Shown one piece after another: positions 8,906 to 16,876 of a DNA stretch of 52,433 bases. Position numbers and translations under genes: made by a program. Source of the DNA: Gammaproteobacteria bacterium Ga0077536 (lineage in GTDB: Bacteria > Pseudomonadota > Gammaproteobacteria > Ga0077536). Position 1 is the first letter of the stretch. Each line of letters begins with the position of its first letter. The notes under the pieces are model-generated. The model was not told where the DNA came from. It saw only the letters and a program-made list of their open reading frames with translations, and ran no database searches. The stretch lies in contig LNEL01000025.1 of NCBI GenBank assembly GCA_001464935.1, positions 1-52,433 of the forward strand, written 5' to 3'.

Positions 8906-9520
8906 ATGAGCGATGAGAATCCTGTCGTATTCGTGATCGACGACGATGCGGCCGTGCGCAGTTCGCTGGCGCTGCTGCTGAAATCGATGTCGCTGACGGT
9001 CGCCACTTTCGAGTCGGCAACCGAGTTCCTCCAGAAGCTGCAGCCCGACGCCTGCGGTTGCCTCGTGCTCGACATCCGCATGCCGGGCATGAGTGGCATC
9101 GAACTGCAGCAACAGCTCAAGCAGCGCGGCTATCCGCTGCCCATCATTTTCATCACCGGCCACGGCGATGTGTCGATGGCCGTGCACGCGATGCGCGAAG
9201 GCGCGATCGACTTCATCGAGAAACCCTTCCGCGATCAGGAACTGCTCGACCGCATTTACCAGGCGCTGGAGGTCGATCGCGCGCGCCGCCGCGCCGACGA
9301 CGAGGCCGTGCATATCAGGGAGCGCTTCGCCGGACTCACGCCGCGCGAGCACGAAGTGATGCTGAGAATCGCGCGCGGGCAGGCGAACAAGGTCATTGCT
9401 ATCGAACTCGGCCTCAGCGAGCGGACGGTCGAGATTCATCGCGCCAAGGTGATGCACAAGACGGGGGCCCGGTCGCTCGCCGAACTGGTCGGCATGGCCG
9501 CCAAGCTCGGCGTCGCGTGA
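8906..9520 (+). CDS. fixJ: FixJ: response regulator with LuxR/GerE-type DNA-binding domain
   Basis: A 204-residue two-domain regulator, the usual FixJ length. The receiver domain has the acidic cluster VIDDD near residues 10-14, the phospho-acceptor Asp56 (LVLDIRMPG), the conserved Thr (FITGHGD) and Lys (FIEKPF). The C-terminal helix-turn-helix is of the GerE type (LTPREHEVMLRIARG, then GLSERTVEIHRAKVM). FixL phosphorylates it at low oxygen, and it then activates target promoters. ATG 8906 is used; longer in-frame starts lie inside fixL. The gene immediately downstream, fnr, is preceded by a perfect palindrome that fits a FixJ-family operator, so fnr is the likely direct target. Confidence 0.92.
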   Translation: MSDENPVVFVIDDDAAVRSSLALLLKSMSLTVATFESATEFLQKLQPDACGCLVLDIRMPGMSGIELQQQLKQRGYPLPIIFITGHGDVSMAVHAMREGAIDFIEKPFRDQELLDRIYQALEVDRARRRADDEAVHIRERFAGLTPREHEVMLRIARGQANKVIAIELGLSERTVEIHRAKVMHKTGARSLAELVGMAAKLGVA

Positions 9521-9549
9521 CGCCAACCACCGACTGACGACTTCCTGAA

Positions 9550-9569
9550 TACGTAATTCCCCTTACGTA
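9550..9569. promoter_or_regulatory. Candidate FixJ operator upstream of fnr (TACGTAA-N6-TTACGTA)
   Basis: A perfect 7-base inverted repeat, TACGTAA (9550-9556) and TTACGTA (9563-9569), with spacer TTCCCC. It lies 29 bases after fixJ and about 99 bases before the fnr start. FixJ sites in rhizobial fixK promoters contain GTA(A/C)GTA-like half-sites, so both sequence and position fit. A related imperfect copy precedes fixL. Confidence 0.6.
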
Positions 9570-9667
9570 GAACCCGCAGGCGCTGTACGCGGGATCGCGA
9601 ATATCGCTACAGGCGGTCGACCCTTAGAGTTCTCCCCACAACGTGCATCCAACTTGGGGAATCTCAA

Positions 9668-10420
9668 ATGGCCGACAACAACATCATCAGCTTCCCACCG
9701 CTCAACGCGACCTGTGGCAACTGCCGGTGGTCGAAATTCTGTGTGGCGCGCGTGCTCGAACCCGAGACCCGCACCCAGGCCGCCAAGAACCTGGTCTGCA
9801 GCGGACCGCTGCGTCGGGGCGCCCACCTGTTCCGCCAGGGCGACGAACTGAAGTCCCTGTACATCGTGCGTTCGGGGTCGGTGAAGGCGTACATCGACAG
9901 CGAAGACGGCTGCGAACAGACCGTCGCCTTCCATTTCCCCGGGGATTTGCTCGGTTTTGACGCCATTGCCGGCGACATGCACCAGAGTTCGGCCGTGGCG
10001 CTCGAAACGACCGCCGTGTGCAGCATTCCCTACGCCCGCCTGGCTGCGGTCGCAGTCGAGGTGCCGGCGCTGTGGAACGAACTGATGCGCTCCGCGGCGA
10101 TGCAGCTGATCGACAAGCAGAGCCATGCGCTGCTGCTGGGGCAGAAGTCGGCCCAGGCCCGCTTCGCCACCTTCCTGCTCTTCATCTCGAACCGCTTCGC
10201 GGCCCGTGGCTGCTCGCGCACCGAGTTCAACCTCAGCATGTCCCGTCAGGAAATCGCGAATTACCTCGCGGTGGCCGTCGAGACCATCAGCCGCCTGTTC
10301 ACGGACCTGCAGCGTCGCGGGGTGCTGGAAGTCGATCGCCGCTTCGTGCGCATCGTCTCGCTCGACGCGCTGAACGAACTGGCGCACGAAGGGCGCTCGC
10401 TCGGCGTGTCCCACGCCTGA
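9668..10420 (+). CDS. fnr: FNR-type oxygen-responsive transcription regulator ([4Fe-4S], CRP superfamily)
   Basis: A 250-residue CRP/FNR regulator. The N-terminus has Cys16, Cys19 and Cys25 (C-x2-C-x5-C) and the effector domain has Cys118 (AVCSIPY). This is the four-cysteine pattern that holds the oxygen-labile [4Fe-4S] cluster of E. coli FNR, so this is an FNR/ANR type rather than a cluster-free FixK. The beta-roll core (FPGDLLGFDAI) is followed by a long dimer helix and a helix-turn-helix with ETISRLF; Glu205, Ser208 and Arg209 predict binding to TTGAT-N4-ATCAA-like sites. GGGGA sits 8 bases before ATG 9668. A box of this kind lies upstream of ccoN. Control by FixJ through the palindrome at 9550 would give two oxygen checks in series. 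Confidence 0.92.
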   Translation: MADNNIISFPPLNATCGNCRWSKFCVARVLEPETRTQAAKNLVCSGPLRRGAHLFRQGDELKSLYIVRSGSVKAYIDSEDGCEQTVAFHFPGDLLGFDAIAGDMHQSSAVALETTAVCSIPYARLAAVAVEVPALWNELMRSAAMQLIDKQSHALLLGQKSAQARFATFLLFISNRFAARGCSRTEFNLSMSRQEIANYLAVAVETISRLFTDLQRRGVLEVDRRFVRIVSLDALNELAHEGRSLGVSHA

Positions 10421-10429
10421 CGCGGGACC

Positions 10430-10858
10430 ATGTTCGATACCGACGCCATCACCCGGCGGGCTGACCCCGAGGCATTGACGACCGTCGTCGTCGTCAATGC
10501 GGATCCGTCACAACGGCGTCGCCTGGTCGACGCGCTCGAAGCGCGCGGGCATCGCGTGGTCGGCTACGCAAGCGCCCGCGCGGCGATTGCATCGATGACC
10601 CCGCCGCGCCGCACCGTCCTGCTCGTCGACCACGACCTCGAGGAGATGAGTGGGGTCGATTTCATCGACGAGGTCCGCGCCCGTGGGCTGCGCCTGCCGA
10701 CCATCATGACCGTCCCGATGCACGCCATCCAGGCGGCAGTGCAGGCCATCCGATACGGTGCAACCGACGTGCTCGAAGCACCGCTCGACGATGCCGTCGT
10801 TGCGCAGTCCGTGCGTCAGGCACTCGCCCGCGAGGAAGACGGCGAGGCGACCGGCTGA
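10430..10858 (+). CDS. Stand-alone degenerate response-regulator receiver domain
   Basis: A 142-residue protein consisting of one receiver fold with no output domain, starting 9 bases after fnr. Aligned by eye to FixJ, the likely phospho-acceptor Asp67 is kept (LLVDHDLEEMSG). The N-terminal acidic cluster is reduced to a single Asp (VVNADPSQ), the active-site Thr position reads Val, and the conserved Lys is replaced by Ala (VLEAPLDD in place of FIEKPF). These changes predict poor or no phosphorylation-driven switching, as in pseudo-receivers. Position directly after fixLJ-fnr suggests it modulates this circuit, perhaps by binding FixL or FNR, but no direct evidence is visible. A divergent but active single-domain regulator is an alternative. 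Confidence 0.65.
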   Translation: MFDTDAITRRADPEALTTVVVVNADPSQRRRLVDALEARGHRVVGYASARAAIASMTPPRRTVLLVDHDLEEMSGVDFIDEVRARGLRLPTIMTVPMHAIQAAVQAIRYGATDVLEAPLDDAVVAQSVRQALAREEDGEATG

Positions 10859-11350
10859 GTCGCTGAGCGCAGAGACCGATGGTCAGGGGGCTTGCCACCC
10901 GTGACGGCGCTGCCGAATGCGCCGGTGTCGAGGCGTTCGATGACATCCCTCTATCGCTCGAATGCGCGCTGAGTCGTAGCCGGCGCGCCCGACACCACCG
11001 TCCGGCTGCTGCCACATTGGCCGTCGTTGATCTGCGCTCAGCCATTCAACGCAACGGGCGCCCGTCGTTCCGGCCATCTCACTTCAGCGAACCGACCCGC
11101 GAGTTCTGCAGGCGCCAGGCCGGCGTCGTCGACTGTGGCGTCGATGATCCCGCCCGTTGACGGCGGACGTGCGCCGGCTGCACCCCCATGCTTTGCCGAA
11201 GACCCGGGTAAGGCCGCCACTCGGTGCGCGAGACGTGCGCGCCTCGCGAGGAGCGGCGGATGTGCACAGCTGGCCGGCGGGCAGCGCCGCACGCCGCGAC
11301 TGTTCTTCCGCCTGCGCTTGGCAGGACAGACCCGATTGATGCACAGCGCC
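10859..11350. other. Intergenic region between convergent genes, nothing recognised
   Basis: This 492-base gap lies between the rightward receiver gene and the leftward ccoH. Short open frames occur on both strands but their products are Arg/Ala-rich and have no ribosome sites or recognisable domains. I saw no convincing terminator hairpin with a T tract. Confidence 0.5.
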
Positions 11351-11815
11351 TCAGCGCTGGATCTGCTCGATCAGTCGCCACTCGGGGGTTTCGATGTGGA
11401 CATGCCAGTGGCCGGCGGGCAGGTCGCCGATCGGGGCCGAGTAACGGCCGAGGCCGGCGGACGGGATTTCAAGCTCGCGATCGAGGCCGGCGCGCGTTGC
11501 ATGAATGAACGCAACCTTGATCACCGGCGGCAGGGCCGAGCCGCGCGTGCTCGATAGCCTGACCGTTACCGTGTCCCGTTCGACAACGACACTGGCGACG
11601 AAGCCTCCCTGCACCGCGACTTCGTCGCGCGCGAGGGTCTTGTTGATTTCGAGCCCTTTCTTGTAATAGTCGTCGACGACGAGCCCGTCCCATGACTGGA
11701 TGGCAAGATAGAGCGTGGCGAAGCCGCCGATCACGGCCGCCAGCGGAAAGGCGATCACGAGCCACACGAGCGGTTCGCGATGCCACGGCAGTTTGCGGGT
11801 GCTGTCTTCGATCAT
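11351..11815 (-). CDS. ccoH: CcoH/FixH: cbb3 oxidase assembly protein
   Basis: A 154-residue FixH-family protein with one N-terminal membrane helix (about residues 15-40, PLVWLVIAFPLAAVIGGF) and a periplasmic beta-sandwich domain. The VVDDYYKKGLEIN stretch just after the helix is characteristic of the family. CcoH is needed for assembly and stability of cbb3-type cytochrome c oxidase. Its start overlaps the ccoG stop by 4 bases (ATGA), so the two are translationally coupled. It is the last gene of the leftward cco operon. Confidence 0.88.
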   Translation of the reverse strand: MIEDSTRKLPWHREPLVWLVIAFPLAAVIGGFATLYLAIQSWDGLVVDDYYKKGLEINKTLARDEVAVQGGFVASVVVERDTVTVRLSSTRGSALPPVIKVAFIHATRAGLDRELEIPSAGLGRYSAPIGDLPAGHWHVHIETPEWRLIEQIQR

Positions 11816-13263
11816 GGTAACGGTCCCAGGAATTTGGCTTCGGCGGTGACCGTGAGATTGGGATCATCGACCGCCGTGAGCGTGAAACGAACGGGTGTGC
11901 TGCGCCCGGGAAGATCGTCTTCCTCGGCACGCACAGCGATGGGGTAGTTCACGATGGCACCGCCGGCGGCTTCGATCGGTGGGTTCTCGCCCGCCACTTC
12001 GAGTTCATCGATGCCGCTGACCGACAGCGCGTAGCGATGCATCCGATCGTCCTTGTTCATCACCTTCAGCAGGTAGACGTTCTCGATCTTGCCGGCGGCC
12101 TCGCGATAGAGCTGATTGCGATCGTGCAGCACGTCGAGCCCGATCGGCAGACGCTGCGACAGCCGCCAGCCGAAAAGGCCGCACAGGAGCACCAGAATCA
12201 CCCCGTAAACGACGATGCGGGGACGCAGGACGTGCGTTTTGCCGCCGTCGAGTTCGTGCTGCGTCGTATAGCGGATCAGCCCCCGCGGATACTTCATCTT
12301 GTCCATGACGTCGTTGCAGACGTCGATGCAGGCCGAGCAGCCGATGCACTCGTATTGCAGGCCCTTGCGGATGTCGATGCCGGTCGGGCAGACCTGGACG
12401 CACATCGTGCAGTTGATGCAGTCGCCGAGCCCTTGCGCGCGCGGATCGACGTTCGAGCGTCGCGAACCGCGTGGCTCGCCGCGCTTTTCGTCGTAGGAAA
12501 TGATCAGTGTGTCCTTGTCGAACATCGCGCTCTGGAAGCGCGCGTACGGACACATGTACTTGCAGACCTGTTCGCGCATGAAGCCGGCGTTGCCGTAAGT
12601 GGCAAAGCCGTAGAACAGCAGCCAGAACCATTCCCATGGGCCCAGATCGAGCCGCGTCAGGCTCACGGCCAGCTCGCGCGTCGGCGTGAAATACGACACG
12701 AACATGAAGCCCGTGAACAGCGAGAACACGATCCAGATCGAGTGCTTGGTCGCCTTCAGGCGGAACTTCCGCAGGCTCATCTTCGACTCGTCGAGCTTGA
12801 TCTGCTGCTGGCGCGTGCCTTCGATCAGGCGCTCGATCCACAGGAAGGATTCGGTCCACACCGTCTGCGGGCAGGCGTAACCGCACCACAAGCGTCCGGC
12901 CAGCGCCGTGAAGAAGAACAGGCTGTAGGCCGCGAGCATCAGCAGGAAGGTCAGGTACAGGAAGTCCTGTGGCCACAGCGTCAGTCCGAACAGGTAGAAC
13001 TTGCGTGCCGGCAGATCGAACAGCACGGCCTGCCGGCCGTCCCACTGCACCCATGGCAACAGGTAAAAGATGCCGAGCAGCACCGTGGCGGCGGCCACGC
13101 GCGCGGTGGCGAAAATGCCGTGCACTTCGCGCGGATAAATCTTCTGGCGCTTTTCGTACAGCGCATCGTCGATGTCCTGCGCCGGTGCTTTCGTCGGCGT
13201 CGGCGTCGGCGTCGGGGCCGGGGTGGGGACTGGCGTCGTCGGGCCTGGTTCGAAGGTATTCAC
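11812..13263 (-). CDS. ccoG: CcoG/RdxA/FixG: membrane ferredoxin-like cbb3 assembly protein
   Basis: A 483-residue integral membrane protein with about five helices in the N-terminal half, including the conserved RLWCGYACPQTVW segment. A dicluster ferredoxin domain (about residues 255-300) has CINCTMCVQVCP and CIGCSACIDVC, enough cysteines for two [4Fe-4S] clusters. The C-terminus is a periplasmic Ig-like domain. CcoG is implicated in copper reduction during cbb3 oxidase assembly. The N-terminus starts with an unusual Pro/Thr repeat (PTPAPTPTPTPT, about residues 12-24) encoded by a short GC-rich tandem repeat. Its start overlaps the upstream 101-residue membrane protein gene by 4 bases. Confidence 0.92.
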   Translation of the reverse strand: MNTFEPGPTTPVPTPAPTPTPTPTKAPAQDIDDALYEKRQKIYPREVHGIFATARVAAATVLLGIFYLLPWVQWDGRQAVLFDLPARKFYLFGLTLWPQDFLYLTFLLMLAAYSLFFFTALAGRLWCGYACPQTVWTESFLWIERLIEGTRQQQIKLDESKMSLRKFRLKATKHSIWIVFSLFTGFMFVSYFTPTRELAVSLTRLDLGPWEWFWLLFYGFATYGNAGFMREQVCKYMCPYARFQSAMFDKDTLIISYDEKRGEPRGSRRSNVDPRAQGLGDCINCTMCVQVCPTGIDIRKGLQYECIGCSACIDVCNDVMDKMKYPRGLIRYTTQHELDGGKTHVLRPRIVVYGVILVLLCGLFGWRLSQRLPIGLDVLHDRNQLYREAAGKIENVYLLKVMNKDDRMHRYALSVSGIDELEVAGENPPIEAAGGAIVNYPIAVRAEEDDLPGRSTPVRFTLTAVDDPNLTVTAEAKFLGPLP

Positions 13264-13565
13264 GGCCGGGCGCTCGGTGGCAATTCACTCGCCGCTGAAG
13301 AGGGCTGCCCAGGCGGACCCGGATAGACGAAGAACACGGCGATCAGCGCCGAACTGGCCGACAGCAGCCAGAACAGCAGGAAGCCGATGGTGTAGGCCCC
13401 GATGCGGCTGACTTCCGGGAAACTCACGCAGTACTTCAGCTCGAAAGGATCGATGGCGCTGAAGAAGGCACCGGTGGCGATGCCTGCCATCAGGAAGGTG
13501 ATCCAGAGCACGGCCGCCACCCGCTGCGGCGCTGGTATCCAGCCTGTCTTGTCCCACAGCGGCAT
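13260..13565 (-). CDS. Small membrane protein encoded inside the cco operon, function unknown
   Basis: A 101-residue protein with a basic N-terminus (MPLWDKTGWIPAPQRV) and two or three membrane helices (about 17-37, 55-80), ending in a Pro/Ser-rich tail. It lies between ccoP (20 bases) and ccoG (4-base overlap), so it is co-transcribed and translationally coupled with cbb3 genes. AGGAAAGAG precedes ATG 13565. It is not one of the standard CcoNOQPGHIS proteins. By position it probably assists assembly or stability of the oxidase. I do not recognise its family. Confidence 0.65.
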   Translation of the reverse strand: MPLWDKTGWIPAPQRVAAVLWITFLMAGIATGAFFSAIDPFELKYCVSFPEVSRIGAYTIGFLLFWLLSASSALIAVFFVYPGPPGQPSSAASELPPSARP

Positions 13566-13584
13566 GGCGTGCGCTCTTTCCTGT

Positions 13585-14505
13585 TCAGTCTTCGTAATGC
13601 GCTGCCGCGCTGCCCTGCAGGCTCAGCACGTAGGCGGCGAGCAGGTGGACCTTGGCCTCGCCGAGCAGCTCGCCATGCGCCGGCATCACGCCGTTGCGAC
13701 CTTTCTCGATCGACTCGGCAATCTTCTCGGTGCTGCCGCCGTAGAGCCAGATGTCGTCAGTCAGGTTCGGTGCACCCATCATCGGGTTGCCCTTGCCGTC
13801 CGGCCCGTGGCAGGCCACGCAGTTGGTCTGGTACAGCTGCTGGCCCTGGCCAGCTGCGGCGTCGTCGGTGGCGCGGCCGGACAGTTTCTCGACATAGGCG
13901 GCGACCTGCTTCACGCCGTCGGCACCGATGACAGCGCCCCATGCCGGCATCGCGCCCTGGCGACCGTTGAGGATCGAGGTCTTGACCATCGCCGGCTCGC
14001 CACCGTACAGCCAGTCGCCGTCGCGCAGATTCGGAAAGCCGCGCGCGCCGCCGGCGTCCGAGCCGTGGCAGGTCGTGCAGTAGGTCGAGAACAGGCGGCC
14101 GCCGATCTTCTGCGCTTCAGGATCCTGTGCGACCTGCGCCAGGTCGGCGCTTGCGAACTTCTCGAACAGCGGCGCGTACTTCGCCTCGGCGGCCGCCATC
14201 TCGGTTTCGTACTGATCCTGCTGCGTCCAGCCCAGCAAGCCCTTGTAGGTGCCGAGGCCGGGATAGGCAATCAGGTACAGACCGGCCCAGATGATGGTCA
14301 GGTAGAACATGTTCAGCCACCAGCGCGGCAGCGGATTGTTGTACTCCTCCAGATCTTCGTCCCACACGTGACCCGAGGTTTCCACCGGGCCGCTGTCGGT
14401 ACGGCGTGCCGAGAGTTTCCACGCCAGAAAGAACAGGGCGATCAGGCTCACGATCGTGACGATCGTGATGTAAAGGCTCCAGCCGCCGCTCGTGAAATCA
14501 GCCAT
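13585..14505 (-). CDS. ccoP: CcoP/FixP: dihaem cytochrome c subunit of cbb3 oxidase
   Basis: A 306-residue subunit. The N-terminus has two membrane helices (about 9-31 and 62-82) joined by the conserved HVWDEDLEEYNNPLPRWW segment. Two cytochrome c domains follow, with CTTCH (143-147) and CVACH (229-233) haem c sites and downstream Met ligands (GAMPAWG and GVMPAHG). It passes electrons from soluble cytochrome c towards CcoO and CcoN on the periplasmic side. It sits just after ccoQ in the leftward operon. Confidence 0.95.
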   Translation of the reverse strand: MADFTSGGWSLYITIVTIVSLIALFFLAWKLSARRTDSGPVETSGHVWDEDLEEYNNPLPRWWLNMFYLTIIWAGLYLIAYPGLGTYKGLLGWTQQDQYETEMAAAEAKYAPLFEKFASADLAQVAQDPEAQKIGGRLFSTYCTTCHGSDAGGARGFPNLRDGDWLYGGEPAMVKTSILNGRQGAMPAWGAVIGADGVKQVAAYVEKLSGRATDDAAAGQGQQLYQTNCVACHGPDGKGNPMMGAPNLTDDIWLYGGSTEKIAESIEKGRNGVMPAHGELLGEAKVHLLAAYVLSLQGSAAAHYED

Positions 14506-14529
14506 GACGGTCTACTCCGAAATTCTCGT

Positions 14530-14691
14530 TTAATCTGCCAGTTCGTCGTCTGCTTCGAGCGGCAGTCGCGCTGCCGACTCGAACTCGGCGCTGCGCGCGC
14601 CGCTCCAGGCCCACAGGCCGATACCGGCCATGAGCACACAGACGACCACCGTCCACGTGGAAAAAATGGTGCTGAGGATTTCGTTGCTCAT
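14530..14691 (-). CDS. ccoQ: CcoQ/FixQ: small subunit of cbb3 oxidase
   Basis: A 53-residue protein starting [16 protein letters not shown], with one membrane helix (about 9-29, ending GLWAWS) and an acidic C-terminal tail ([10 protein letters not shown]). Position, size and topology fit CcoQ, which stabilises the cbb3 complex. Its ATG overlaps the ccoO stop by 4 bases (ATGA), so it is translationally coupled to ccoO. It is easily missed because of its length. Confidence 0.88.
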   Translation of the reverse strand: MSNEILSTIFSTWTVVVCVLMAGIGLWAWSGARSAEFESAARLPLEADDELAD

Positions 14692-15302
14692 CGCTTGAAC
14701 CTCACCGCGGTGCCGAGCCCCTGCAGATAGGCGACCACCGCGTCCATCTCGGTCTTGCCTTTGATCGCCGCGGGCGCTGCTGCGATTTCTTCGTCGGTGT
14801 ACGGCACGCCGACCTTGCGCAGCGCCCGCATCTTGGCCTCGATGTCATCGGTTGGCAGCTGCGTTGTCGCCAGCCACGGATAGGACGGCATGATCGATTC
14901 CGGCACCACGTCGCGTGGATTGTTCAGATGCACGCGATGCCATTCGTCGCTGTAGCGGCCGCCGACACGCGCCAGATCCGGTCCGGTGCGCTTGGAACCC
15001 CACTGGAACGGGCGGTCGTAGACGAATTCGCCGGCCAGCGAGTAGTGACCGTAACGTTCGGTCTCCGCGCGGAACGGGCGAATCATCTGCGAGTGACACA
15101 GGTAGCAGCCCTCGCGGACATAGATGTCGCGCCCGCTGAGCGTCAGCGGGGTGTAGGGCTTGACGCCTTCGACCGGCTGGGTAGTCGAGTGCATGAAGAA
15201 CAGCGGCACGATCTGCACCAGACCGCCGACGCTGACCGTCAGCACGACGAGGATGATCATCAGGCCGATGTTCTTCTCAATTTTCTCGTGAAAGGTTGCC
15301 AT
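14688..15302 (-). CDS. ccoO: CcoO/FixO: monohaem cytochrome c subunit of cbb3 oxidase
   Basis: A 204-residue subunit with one N-terminal membrane helix (about 13-36) and a periplasmic cytochrome c domain. The haem site is CYLCH (66-70) within [17 protein letters not shown], a CcoO signature, followed by the conserved [12 protein letters not shown] and [16 protein letters not shown] segments; the Met ligand is probably in [10 protein letters not shown]. It begins 11 bases after ccoN and overlaps ccoQ. Confidence 0.95.
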   Translation of the reverse strand: MATFHEKIEKNIGLMIILVVLTVSVGGLVQIVPLFFMHSTTQPVEGVKPYTPLTLSGRDIYVREGCYLCHSQMIRPFRAETERYGHYSLAGEFVYDRPFQWGSKRTGPDLARVGGRYSDEWHRVHLNNPRDVVPESIMPSYPWLATTQLPTDDIEAKMRALRKVGVPYTDEEIAAAPAAIKGKTEMDAVVAYLQGLGTAVRFKR

Positions 15303-15313
15303 GATGCTTTACC

Positions 15314-16735
15314 TCAATGTGCAGCAGCGGGGACGGGGACCGGTGCGTTGACCGGGCTCGCGTTGGCAACCGTGCGGTAGATGTTGTAGCACATGATCAA
15401 AGTGCCAACGAGGAACATCGCGCCGCCGAGCAGCCGGATGATGTAGAACGGATGCATGGCCTTCACGGTCTCGATGAACGCGTAGGTCAGCGTGCCGTCG
15501 TCATTGACCGCGCGCCACATCAGGCCCTGCATGATGCCGGCGACCCACATCGAGGTGATGTAGAGCACGATGCCGAGCGTCGAGACCCAGAAGTGGGTTT
15601 CAACGAGCCGCAGGCTGTACAGCTCGCGGCCGTACAGACGCGGGATCAGGTAGTACAGACAGCCCATCGACACGAAGGCCACCCAGCCGAGCGCGCCAGA
15701 GTGCACGTGGCCGATGGTCCAGTCCGTGTAGTGCGACAGCGCGTTGACCGTCTTGATCGACATCATCGGACCCTCGAACGTCGACATGCCGTAGAAGGAC
15801 ACGGAGACGACGAGGAAACGCAGCACCGGGTCGGTACGCAACTTATGCCACGCGCCCGACAGCGTCATGATGCCGTTGATCATGCCGCCCCATGACGGCG
15901 CCAGCAGCACGATCGACATCACCATGCCCAGCGACTGGGCCCAGTTCGGCAGCGCCGTGTAGTGAAGGTGATGCGGGCCGGCCCAGATGTAGGTGAAGAC
16001 GAGCGCCCAGAAATGCACGATCGACAGCCGGTAGGAATACACCGGCCGGCCGGCCTGCTTCGGGATGAAGTAGTACATCATCCCGAGGAAGCCGGCGGTC
16101 AGGAAGAAACCGACCGCGTTGTGGCCGTACCACCATTGCACCATGGCGTCCTGCACGCCCGCATACGCGGAGTAGGACTTCAGCGGGCCGACCGGAATTG
16201 CGGCGCTGTTGACCAGGTGCAGGATGGCGACGGTGATGATGAACCCGCCGAAGAACCAGTTCGCGACATAGATGTGCTTGATGCGTCGCTTCATGATGGT
16301 GCCGAAGAACACGATGGCATAGGACACACACACCAGCGTGATCAGGATGTCGATCGGCCATTCGAGTTCGGCATACTCTTTCGAGGTCGTGATGCCGAGC
16401 GGCAGCGTGACGGCTGCGAGCACGATGACGAGTTGCCAGCCCCAGAACGTGAAGGCGGCGAGACCGTCGCTGAACAGCCGCGCGTGACAGGTGCGCTGGA
16501 CCACGTAATAGGACGTGGCGAACAGCGCGCAACCGCCGAAGGCGAAGATGACCGCGTTGGTGTGCAGGGGACGCAGGCGGCCGAAAGTCAGCCACGGCAC
16601 GTCGAAGTTGAGCGCCGGCCAGCAAAGCTGCGCGGCAATGATCACCCCAACCAGCATGCCCACAACGCCCCACACGAGGGTCATCAGTGCAAACTGACGG
16701 ACAACCTTGTAATTGTATGTTTCTGTATTCGCCAT
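15314..16735 (-). CDS. ccoN: CcoN/FixN: catalytic subunit I of cbb3-type cytochrome c oxidase
   Basis: A 473-residue integral membrane protein of the haem-copper oxidase family, reducing oxygen to water with high affinity. Family motifs seen are [14 protein letters not shown] (low-spin haem His), [12 protein letters not shown] (CuB His), the [10 protein letters not shown] pair of CuB histidines with a preceding Tyr in VFTYIW, and [11 protein letters not shown] near the haem b3 ligand. ATG 16735 is chosen: [14 protein letters not shown] is the usual CcoN beginning and GGGAG lies 8 bases upstream; an in-frame start at 16762 has less support. An FNR-like box and a -10 element lie upstream with class II spacing. 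It heads the leftward operon N-O-Q-P-orf-G-H. Confidence 0.96.
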   Translation of the reverse strand: MANTETYNYKVVRQFALMTLVWGVVGMLVGVIIAAQLCWPALNFDVPWLTFGRLRPLHTNAVIFAFGGCALFATSYYVVQRTCHARLFSDGLAAFTFWGWQLVIVLAAVTLPLGITTSKEYAELEWPIDILITLVCVSYAIVFFGTIMKRRIKHIYVANWFFGGFIITVAILHLVNSAAIPVGPLKSYSAYAGVQDAMVQWWYGHNAVGFFLTAGFLGMMYYFIPKQAGRPVYSYRLSIVHFWALVFTYIWAGPHHLHYTALPNWAQSLGMVMSIVLLAPSWGGMINGIMTLSGAWHKLRTDPVLRFLVVSVSFYGMSTFEGPMMSIKTVNALSHYTDWTIGHVHSGALGWVAFVSMGCLYYLIPRLYGRELYSLRLVETHFWVSTLGIVLYITSMWVAGIMQGLMWRAVNDDGTLTYAFIETVKAMHPFYIIRLLGGAMFLVGTLIMCYNIYRTVANASPVNAPVPVPAAAH

Positions 16736-16809
16736 CCGAAGTGCTCCCATAGATGCGCCCAAAAGCCGCGCGATTCATCCGGAAAATCGCGATGCAACAA
16801 GCGAGAGGT

Positions 16810-16815
16810 ATTCTG
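16810..16815 (-). promoter_or_regulatory. Candidate -10 element of the ccoN promoter
   Basis: On the minus strand this reads CAGAAT, four of six matches to TATAAT. Its centre is 31 bases from the centre of the FNR-like box, the spacing expected when FNR binds at about -41.5. Confidence 0.4.
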
Positions 16816-16836
16816 TTGGGTCAGGCCGAGTCGTTA

Positions 16837-16850
16837 GTGATCCATGTCAA
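16837..16850. promoter_or_regulatory. Candidate FNR box upstream of ccoN (and divergent ccoI)
   Basis: GTGATCCATGTCAA on the plus strand matches the TTGAT-N4-ATCAA consensus at 8 of 10 defined positions. It is centred about 108 bases before the ccoN start and has a -10-like element at the right distance. The four-cysteine FNR encoded at 9668 is the obvious candidate to bind it. It may also influence ccoI, whose coding region starts nearby. Confidence 0.55.
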
Positions 16851-16876
16851 CTTTGCCGTGTTATCAAGCAGACAAG

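Noticed and set aside
9654..9667. FNR-like palindrome TTGGGGAATCTCAA directly before fnr
   Set aside because: Only 7 of 10 consensus positions match and it overlaps the ribosome site. Autorepression is possible but the match is too weak to list.
10879..11160. 93-residue open frame between the receiver gene and ccoH
   Set aside because: No ribosome site, no domain and an Arg/Ala-rich composition typical of non-coding GC-rich DNA.
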